Both the position numbers and the translations under genes were made by a program. Shown piece after piece: positions 1 through 5,071 of a stretch of 5,071 nucleotides of DNA. How positions within the stretch are numbered: position 1 is the first letter of the stretch; every line of letters begins with the position of its first letter. Below the pieces are notes generated by a model that worked only from the letters and a program-made list of their open reading frames with translations, did no database searches and was not told the DNA's origin. Source of the stretch: Oligoflexales bacterium (GTDB taxonomy: Bacteria; Bdellovibrionota; Oligoflexia; Oligoflexales; Oligoflexaceae); contig JADFZC010000230.1 of NCBI GenBank assembly GCA_015232735.1, positions 1 to 5,071 on the forward strand, read 5' to 3'.

Positions 1-1415
1 TCAAGGATAACGGTCCCGGAATATCGAAGGAAAACCAGGAAAAGCTGTTTAAGGTGTTCTCTCAGGTCGATGATTCGACAAGAAGGGAATACGAAGGGAC
101 GGGCCTCGGCCTCGCTCTGGTCAGGGAACTTGCGGAAGCCATGGACGGGGACGTTTTCGTAGAAAGCTCCCTCGGACAAGGAGCTCTCTTTGGTATTAAA
201 TTTAATAAAATAAAAGAAGACGGGATTGCAGGCGATGTCCCATGTGCCGACCTTTGGAATTATCGGCCCAAAAAATGGCATTTGGGAGACATTAATACCG
301 AATCAAATGAAGACGAATTAGTAAATGAGAAGGAGATGCTTGAGGGAGATGGCAAATTAATTATCATAGTAGATGACCTCAGGGATATGAGGGATTTAAT
401 TGCAAAATCTTTGATTTCCTCTGGATATCGCTATATCACGGCAAGGGACGGTGAAGAAGGTTATGACAAAATTGTTCAGTATAAACCTGATCTGGCAATT
501 ATTGACTGGATGATGTCTAAAATGTCTGGGCCGGAAGTCATAGAAAAGATGATGGGAAATCCCGAAGTAAGAAGTATTCCAACAATCCTTCTTACTGCCA
601 AGAGTGACGAAGAGAGCAGGATGACCGGAATAAAGAAAGGTGCCCACGCATACCTTGGAAAACCATTCAACGAGGTGGAACTGCTAACCACAATTCAAAA
701 TCTTATCCAGCTTAAGGAAGGTGAGGATAAGATCAGGGAGTTAAACAGGAACCTCACGGAGAATGTCCTGAAGAGATTTCTTCCACACAAACTTGTAAGT
801 GACATAGTTTCAGGACAGAAGATACTTGAAAATAAGCCAACGATTATGGATGTTACAATACTCTTTTCAGATCTGGTGGGTTTTACGGATAAATCCGAAG
901 AATTGGGAGCCAATGCTATTGCCTTGATATTGAATGAGTATTTTGAGGAGATGACCCAGATAATTTTCTCCTGCAATGGAACAGTGGATAAATTCCTCGG
1001 CGACGGGATAATGATCATTTTTGGTGCGCCGGAGGTTCAAAGCTCAGCATCACAAGCCAAAAATGCAATTGAATGTGGGAGGGCCATGAATAATAGGTTA
1101 AAACAACTAAATGAAAAATGGCAAACCGACTATAATGTACAATTCAAAAATCGAATAGGAATCCATAAAGGGACGGCAATAGTAGGTTCATTCGGAGGAA
1201 AAGACCGATCTGAATACACGGCGATTGGACCGGTTGTTAATATGGCGGTTAGGATTCAACAATCTGCCGATCCCGGAGAAATCTATTTTTCTTCTGCAGT
1301 TCGAGACACTTTGCTCGAAGGGGGGTGGAAATCAGCAGGAAAATTTAACTTAAAGGGCATCGGAGAAGTTCCTTTATATAAATTGAATATGGCTGAGGAA
1401 AAGAAGGCAGCATAA
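1..1415 (+). CDS. Hybrid sensor histidine kinase / receiver / class III adenylate cyclase, 5'-truncated
   Basis: The reading frame is open from base 3, so the start lies before the window; the GTG at 54 is internal. Residues here are counted from that GTG. Domains in order: the end of a HATPase_c domain, with a G1 box (DNGPGI, bases 6-23) and a G2 box (GTGLGLAL, 15-22); a linker of about 50 residues; a receiver domain (about 100-222) with acidic pair D107/D108, phosphoacceptor D151, T181 and K203; a helical connector (219-255); and a class III cyclase domain (about 262-447). The cyclase keeps both metal-binding aspartates (D273 in FSDLVGF, D317 in FLGDG), adenine-selecting K313, T389, and transition-state residues N396 and R400. 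Lys plus Thr at the specificity positions fits class IIIb adenylate cyclases such as cyanobacterial CyaC, which has a similar kinase-receiver-cyclase order. The inferred role is making cAMP from ATP under phosphorelay control. Sensor domains and the phosphorylated histidine are outside the window. The receiver has Ser where DxMMP normally has Pro. GC content drops sharply near base 190. Confidence 0.93.
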   Translation, partial: KDNGPGISKENQEKLFKVFSQVDDSTRREYEGTGLGLALVRELAEAMDGDVFVESSLGQGALFGIKFNKIKEDGIAGDVPCADLWNYRPKKWHLGDINTESNEDELVNEKEMLEGDGKLIIIVDDLRDMRDLIAKSLISSGYRYITARDGEEGYDKIVQYKPDLAIIDWMMSKMSGPEVIEKMMGNPEVRSIPTILLTAKSDEESRMTGIKKGAHAYLGKPFNEVELLTTIQNLIQLKEGEDKIRELNRNLTENVLKRFLPHKLVSDIVSGQKILENKPTIMDVTILFSDLVGFTDKSEELGANAIALILNEYFEEMTQIIFSCNGTVDKFLGDGIMIIFGAPEVQSSASQAKNAIECGRAMNNRLKQLNEKWQTDYNVQFKNRIGIHKGTAIVGSFGGKDRSEYTAIGPVVNMAVRIQQSADPGEIYFSSAVRDTLLEGGWKSAGKFNLKGIGEVPLYKLNMAEEKKAA

Positions 1416-1514
1416 TTCGTCCTGAAAAAGAGAATTTTTAGCCACTATTTAATAGACATATTTCAAATTACGGCGTAAATTAATAGTCCTATTTAAAATT
1501 TCGGAGATATATTT
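1416..1514. other. AT-rich intergenic spacer with small inverted repeats
   Basis: This 99-base spacer separates the cyclase gene from the ATPase gene, both on the plus strand. It holds two short perfect inverted repeats with one-base centres: ctatt-t-aatag (1445-1455) and ttacg-g-cgtaa (1468-1478). The octamer ctatttaa occurs at 1445-1452 and again at 1489-1496. These could be operator half-sites or chance in AT-rich DNA. I see no GC-rich hairpin followed by a T-run, so there is no convincing terminator after the cyclase gene. I also see no well-spaced -35/-10 pair. The TAAAAT at 1494-1499 resembles a -10 box but would start transcription inside the ribosome binding site. Confidence 0.35.
1503..1506 (+). 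promoter_or_regulatory. Ribosome binding site of the ATPase gene
   Basis: GGAG lies eight bases upstream of the GTG at 1515. This standard spacing supports the GTG as the real start of the ATPase gene. Confidence 0.65.
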
Positions 1515-2708
1515 GTGTATATCGAACGCAGCATTGAAAATACGCTAAAAAAACAGCTAGATAGACCAAAATCACTATTGTTGCTCGGGCCTCGTCAAAC
1601 CGGTAAATCGACTCTACTGGGAAAATTTCAGTTTGACCTTAAACTCTCATTGGTTATGCCTGGTGTCAGGAGGCGCTACGAAAAAGATCCGGATCTGCTT
1701 TATCTGGAGATCACCTCACTTAAAGAGCAAAAGAATGATGGGCGGGTGCCTATGGTTTTGATCGATGAGATTCAAAAAGTACCCAAGCTTTTGGACGTTC
1801 TTCAAAATGTAATCGATGAAAAGTTGGCAATATGCGCGATCACCGGATCTTCAGCAAGGAAACTTAAACGATCATCTAATGATATTAATCTTTTGCCTGG
1901 CCGTGTGACAGCTTTTCGACTTGATCCGTTATCCATCCAGGAAAAGATGCCAACAGATATTCATGATGCTCTTGTGTATGGAGCTTTGCCGTCAATTGTT
2001 TGTGAGCCTGACAAACAAAACAGGGAAGGGGATTTGGAAAGCTATGTTGAAGCCTATCTGGAGGAGGAGATTCGTTCAGAATCTGTAGTCCGTGATTTGG
2101 GATATTTTTCACGTTTTTTGGAAATGGCGGCGCTGGAGTCTGGCAATATTATCAACTATTCATCAATAGCTCGCGAAGTTGGTGTGAGTCCCATCACAAT
2201 CAAGTCATATTTTGAACTTTTGCGGGACTGCCTGGTTGCTGAAAGAATAGACCCTATCACCAAGAGCTTGACTCGCAAAAGATTAATTCAATCAAGTAAA
2301 TGGCTCTTTTTTGATTTAGGAGTACGACGACTTGCAGCACATGAAGGAACGCAAGTGACTCCTGAACGGCTTGGACAGCTTTTTGAGCAGTGGGTTGGAC
2401 TTGAGTTGATCCGCGCGATCCGTTTACGTAGAAAGACAGGTGAGCATCTCTCTTTTTTTCGTGATCCCGATGGTCCTGAAGTCGATTGGGTCGTTGGTTC
2501 TCAGGGCGGATATATTCCCATAGAGGTTAAGTGGCATGAAGCACCACCCGAAAAATCAGCAAAACACATCGAAACCTTTCTTGCGGAATATAAAGGAGAG
2601 CATCAGGAAGTCGGTTATGTAGTCTGTCGCTCTCCCCGACGATATAAAATCAGCAAACATGTGTATGCCATTCCCTGGCAGGAACTGATAAGCGTAATGG
2701 AAAGTTAA
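1515..2708 (+). CDS. AAA family ATPase with DUF4143 / nuclease-like C-terminal domain
   Basis: This is a complete 397-residue cytoplasmic protein starting at GTG, with a GGAG ribosome binding site eight bases upstream. Residues 1-135 form a P-loop ATPase domain of the AAA_14 type: Walker A GPRQTGKST (25-33), Walker B VLIDE (81-85) and a sensor-like TGSSARK (110-116). A helix-turn-helix-like stretch follows at about 214-235 (IAREVGVSPITIKSYF). The DUF4143-type region then shows the FFDLGVRR signature (265-272). A PD-(D/E)xK-like motif closes it: E322 and D324 in PEVDW, then E337-V-K339 in IEVKW. The length fits the family's usual 380-430 residues. The family is common in bacteria and archaea, often as single genes, and its biological role is not settled. 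The nuclease-like motif hints at DNA or RNA processing, but activity is inference only. No partner gene is adjacent. A sampled GC of about 44% lies between the low-GC cyclase part and the GC-richer GH92 gene. Confidence 0.92.
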   Translation: MYIERSIENTLKKQLDRPKSLLLLGPRQTGKSTLLGKFQFDLKLSLVMPGVRRRYEKDPDLLYLEITSLKEQKNDGRVPMVLIDEIQKVPKLLDVLQNVIDEKLAICAITGSSARKLKRSSNDINLLPGRVTAFRLDPLSIQEKMPTDIHDALVYGALPSIVCEPDKQNREGDLESYVEAYLEEEIRSESVVRDLGYFSRFLEMAALESGNIINYSSIAREVGVSPITIKSYFELLRDCLVAERIDPITKSLTRKRLIQSSKWLFFDLGVRRLAAHEGTQVTPERLGQLFEQWVGLELIRAIRLRRKTGEHLSFFRDPDGPEVDWVVGSQGGYIPIEVKWHEAPPEKSAKHIETFLAEYKGEHQEVGYVVCRSPRRYKISKHVYAIPWQELISVMES

Positions 2709-2715
2709 ATGGTTG

Positions 2716-2741
2716 GTACACCCGGCCCTGAAGGACGAGGT
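2716..2741 (-). repeat. Hairpin repeat, copy A (convergent gap)
   Basis: The 17-base core acccggccctgaaggac (2720-2736) is repeated exactly at 5023-5039. Extending left to 2716 gives 20 of 21 matches with 5019-5039. The element lies in the 58-base gap between the convergent ATPase and GH92 genes. Read on the minus strand, 2720-2741 folds into a stem closed by a TTCA loop, with two G-U pairs and one mismatch; on the plus strand it pairs less well. It could help end transcription from either side, but no clear T-run follows. It may be a REP-like element or a remnant end of an IS200/IS605-type element. Confidence 0.7.
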
Positions 2742-2766
2742 TTCCTTAAACTTGATGATTAGATTT

Positions 2767-4995
2767 TCATTGTTTTCCCATATCAAACATCAGCGTCCCC
2801 CCTCGCGTGATCTCCCCATGCCTGATCCAGTTTCTGCCGAGAACCCTGCCATTGAGATAGATCTTCCTGATATTCACATCCTCCCTTGAGGCTGAGGGGG
2901 CGATTATCCTGAACTTCTTTCCATCTTCAAGATGAAAGACTGTCTCGGGATAAACCGGGGCATGCAGATAATAGATATCCTGCCCCGCAAAAGGATATAT
3001 CCCGCTGACAAGAAATATATACAGGGAACTCATGGCTCCGTTGTCCTCGTCCCCCGGATAGCCGTCATGAGGAAAATGCCGAAGAAGACGCCTCACCCAC
3101 TTCGAGGTCAGATCCATTCTGTCTATCAGATCATTGCTGAAATACCATATCGTCTGGAATGACGGCTCGTTGGTGAAATCTATAAGCCCCTTTTCAAGGG
3201 CATGTTCAAGCCTTTTGACGAAGGTATCCCTCCCCCCCATCTTTTGAATGAGTCCGCCCACGTCATGTGATGCAAGATACGAATAGACCCACGAGGAACC
3301 TTCATAGAAAGATTCATCCTTCAAGTCTTTAGGGTCGGTCCCGGCGAAGGTTCCATCCGCGTTTCGTCCTCTTGCAAACCCGGTAAAACCATCGCTTTGC
3401 GCCGAGCTGTCCCAGACGTTCTTCCAGTTTTCCGACCTTTTTAAATAATAGGCGTGATCGTCAAGGTATAAAAGCCCCTTTGCAACCTGCGATATGGCGA
3501 AATCATTATACGCAAATGCCTGGGTCGCGGAACCTGACCTCAGCCTCCATGTGTAAATGTTAGGCTCGCCGATATATGTAAAACCCGAAAGCCGGTATCC
3601 ATCCGTCCTGAGGTATTCCGCATGATATTTCAGCACTTCGTAGGCCGACGGCCAATCTATGCCTGAAACGCCCTTTACATAGGCGTCCGCGATAACGTTG
3701 TCAACATCATTCCCTCCCTGTCCGGCAAGGAATTCCTTCCCCTGAATGAAGGAGGATGACACATATCCATTGTGTTTGAACCTTTCAATAAACGACCTTA
3801 CAATATCCCTTGCGACAAGAGGCCTTCTTATGGTCAGAAGAGGAATGGCCGTCTTCCAGCTGTCCCAGACCGTGTAAAAATCATCCCAGAACGGTTCATC
3901 CGAATTCCAGCCGCCGTTGTCCGAGGTACGATTTCTTGGATGAATCTGGCTATGGTACAAAGAAGTATAAAATTTTATCCTGTCCTTTACATCTCCACCC
4001 TTGAAGCTCACAGTCCCAAGTTCCCTGTTCCAGACCGCTCTTGCCCTGGCCTGAACGCCGGAAAGACTCCACCCGGGGATTTCATTCTCAGCCCAAATGC
4101 GGGCCTTTTCCATATCCTTGAACGAAACGGCCACTTTCAGGTAAATCACCTCCCTGTCTTCAGTCTCAAAGCTGAAATATGCGCCGCCTTTTCCTTTAAT
4201 CTTCCGAAATTTCTCACCCTGACGGGAAGCTCCTTCATCCCATGTGCCAAACGACTTTGGAGCCTTGCTGAACCTTGCGTAAAAGGAGAGGCCGTATTCT
4301 GCAGGATTCCAGTTTTTATGATAGATCCCCCGACCTCTTGTTGTCCTGGAACCAGGATGGATTTCAATACTCCCTTCCTTCAAGGCGGGCTCGCCGTTGA
4401 TTTTCCTTCCCATGTCAATTATGATGTGAACTTCCTTTGACTTTGGAAAAGTGAATCTGTAGATTGCCGTATGCTCTGCTGCGGAAAGCTCACAGGAGAT
4501 GTCATACTTTGTAAGATGGACTCTGTAGTAAGTTGCCGAGGCGCGTTCATCCCTTTTTCCTGACGCCCTCTCCTTTTCGTCAAGTCTCAGCTGCCCCACC
4601 ATTGGCGAAACCAGAATATTCCCATAGGAAGGAACTCCTCCCGTGCCCTGGGCGTGAAGCTGCGCAAAACCCACTATTTTTCCATCCGGCTTATAACCGG
4701 CCGTATTATCCTCCGCATGAGTTTCGGGACTTGGATGTATGGACCCATGAGGCATGGACGGGCCCGGAACGCATGAGCCCTCACCCCTTACGCCTATCAT
4801 CGGGTCTACAAACGAAACGGGCGAATAATGACGATCCTCTGCCTTCGCATCCATGCCGAGAGAGGATGTCTGCAAAGAAACATTTGAAAAAACAACAAGA
4901 AAAAATGCCGTTGGAAGTCCCTTCACCGCAATAAAGATTCCCACGCTGGTTTTAATGACTGAATTTGAGATTAAATGTATCATAGATACAGGCAT
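2767..4995 (-). CDS. Exported GH92 family glycoside hydrolase (putative alpha-mannosidase)
   Basis: This 742-residue protein matches the usual GH92 length of about 700-780. The N-terminal beta-sandwich domain begins at FVDPMIG (62-68) and continues with VPGPSMPHGSIHPSPET (76-92) and GFAQLHAQGTGG (109-120). The catalytic barrel domain has VWDSWKT (376-382), VIADAYVKG (434-442) and FYEGSSW (563-569), where E565 aligns with the family's general acid. NEPS (609-612) and PGDEDNG (647-653) follow; the latter matches the acidic loop that supplies the candidate base. GH92 enzymes are calcium-dependent exo-alpha-mannosidases acting on N-glycans or mannans; the linkage here cannot be told. A signal peptide is visible: a Lys, the hydrophobic run around LPTAFFLVVF, then AKA before E53. 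A GTG at 4926 would give a compact 29-residue signal peptide, so the true start may lie there rather than at the ATG at 4995. No strong ribosome binding site supports any start. The gene stands alone, convergent with the ATPase gene. Confidence 0.93.
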   Translation of the reverse strand: MPVSMIHLISNSVIKTSVGIFIAVKGLPTAFFLVVFSNVSLQTSSLGMDAKAEDRHYSPVSFVDPMIGVRGEGSCVPGPSMPHGSIHPSPETHAEDNTAGYKPDGKIVGFAQLHAQGTGGVPSYGNILVSPMVGQLRLDEKERASGKRDERASATYYRVHLTKYDISCELSAAEHTAIYRFTFPKSKEVHIIIDMGRKINGEPALKEGSIEIHPGSRTTRGRGIYHKNWNPAEYGLSFYARFSKAPKSFGTWDEGASRQGEKFRKIKGKGGAYFSFETEDREVIYLKVAVSFKDMEKARIWAENEIPGWSLSGVQARARAVWNRELGTVSFKGGDVKDRIKFYTSLYHSQIHPRNRTSDNGGWNSDEPFWDDFYTVWDSWKTAIPLLTIRRPLVARDIVRSFIERFKHNGYVSSSFIQGKEFLAGQGGNDVDNVIADAYVKGVSGIDWPSAYEVLKYHAEYLRTDGYRLSGFTYIGEPNIYTWRLRSGSATQAFAYNDFAISQVAKGLLYLDDHAYYLKRSENWKNVWDSSAQSDGFTGFARGRNADGTFAGTDPKDLKDESFYEGSSWVYSYLASHDVGGLIQKMGGRDTFVKRLEHALEKGLIDFTNEPSFQTIWYFSNDLIDRMDLTSKWVRRLLRHFPHDGYPGDEDNGAMSSLYIFLVSGIYPFAGQDIYYLHAPVYPETVFHLEDGKKFRIIAPSASREDVNIRKIYLNGRVLGRNWIRHGEITRGGTLMFDMGKQ

Positions 4996-5003
4996 GACAA
5001 CAA
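4974..5003 (-). promoter_or_regulatory. Possible promoter of the GH92 gene
   Basis: On the minus strand TTGTTG (5003-4998) and TACATT (4979-4974) are 18 bases apart. A TG one base before the -10 box resembles an extended -10. The match to consensus is partial. If real, transcription would begin downstream of the ATG at 4995, which favours an internal GTG start at 4944 or 4926. Confidence 0.3.
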
Positions 5004-5018
5004 ATGCATTTTAACACC

Positions 5019-5044
5019 GTAAACCCGGCCCTGAAGGACCGGGT
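5019..5044 (-). repeat. Hairpin repeat, copy B (upstream of GH92)
   Basis: This is the second copy of the element at 2716-2741, in the same orientation and matching over 20 of 21 bases (5019-5039). Here the hairpin is intact: on the minus strand 5023-5044 forms a nine-base-pair stem with one G-U pair around a TTCA loop. It lies 24 bases upstream of the ATG at 4995. No T-run follows on either strand, so a plain terminator is not well supported. Confidence 0.72.
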
Positions 5045-5056
5045 GTCGAATCAGGA

Positions 5057-5071
5057 GAGGCTTTAAACCTC
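5057..5071. repeat. Short imperfect palindrome at the window edge
   Basis: gagg (5057-5060) and cctc (5068-5071) are inverted copies around c-tttaaa, making a palindrome with a single extra base. It may continue past the window. It lies 12 bases beyond hairpin copy B, so the two may be parts of one structured element. Confidence 0.35.

Noticed and set aside
54..56. GTG as the true start of the cyclase protein
   Set aside because: The frame stays open upstream and encodes the G1 box (DNGPGI), so this codon lies inside a HATPase domain. The gene is simply cut by the window edge.
695..1018. 107-codon minus-strand open frame within the cyclase gene
   Set aside because: It overlaps the conserved receiver-cyclase coding sequence completely and has no recognisable protein features.
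1422..1440. Possible terminator after the cyclase gene (aaaaa...ttttt)
   Set aside because: The stem would be five A-T pairs with no GC and no following T-run, too weak to call.
3772..4440. 222-codon plus-strand open frame opposite the GH92 gene
   Set aside because: It lies wholly inside the strongly supported GH92 coding region on the opposite strand. Its translation shows no recognisable domain, and it looks like a shadow of GC-biased codon use.
4533..4934. 133-codon plus-strand open frame opposite the GH92 N-terminal region
   Set aside because: It is antisense to GH92 motifs, rich in Pro, His and Arg as expected for a shadow frame, and has no domain.
2716..5044. CRISPR array from the repeated element
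   Set aside because: There are only two copies, more than 2 kb apart, with a complete gene between them. No spacers or cas genes are visible.

Overview
The window holds two complete genes and one 5'-truncated gene, probably from a Gram-negative environmental bacterium. Desulfobacterota or a similar group is my guess from the gene types (multidomain sensor cyclase, DUF4143-type ATPase, exported GH92 glycosidase). The sequence contains no taxonomic marker that settles this.

Layout: (1) 1-1415, plus strand, is the 3' part of a large signalling protein whose start lies before the window. It has the end of a histidine-kinase ATPase domain, then a receiver domain, then a class III nucleotide cyclase domain. 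(2) 1416-1514 is a short AT-rich spacer with small inverted repeats and a ribosome binding site. (3) 1515-2708, plus strand, is a complete AAA ATPase of the AAA_14/DUF4143 type with a nuclease-like C-terminal motif. (4) 2709-2766 is a convergent intergenic gap containing a hairpin repeat. (5) 2767-4995, minus strand, is a complete exported glycoside hydrolase of family GH92 (alpha-mannosidase family). (6) 4996-5071 is its upstream region, with a second copy of the same hairpin repeat and a possible promoter.

The three genes do not form an obvious pathway. The cyclase protein would turn a sensed signal into cyclic AMP. The ATPase is a lone gene of a poorly understood family. The mannosidase is transcribed toward the other two and is probably an independent unit for glycan breakdown in the periplasm or outside the cell.

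Two larger-scale signals stand out. Hand-counted GC is about 53% in the kinase fragment and in a sample of the GH92 gene, but about 38-39% in the receiver-cyclase part and about 44% in a sample of the ATPase gene. The step inside the first gene lies near base 190. In addition, a near-identical 21-base hairpin repeat (20 of 21 matching) sits in the same orientation on both sides of the GH92 gene, and one copy lies just past the end of the low-GC block. I see no CRISPR array, tRNA, rRNA or recognisable transposase gene, and no clear new multi-gene system.
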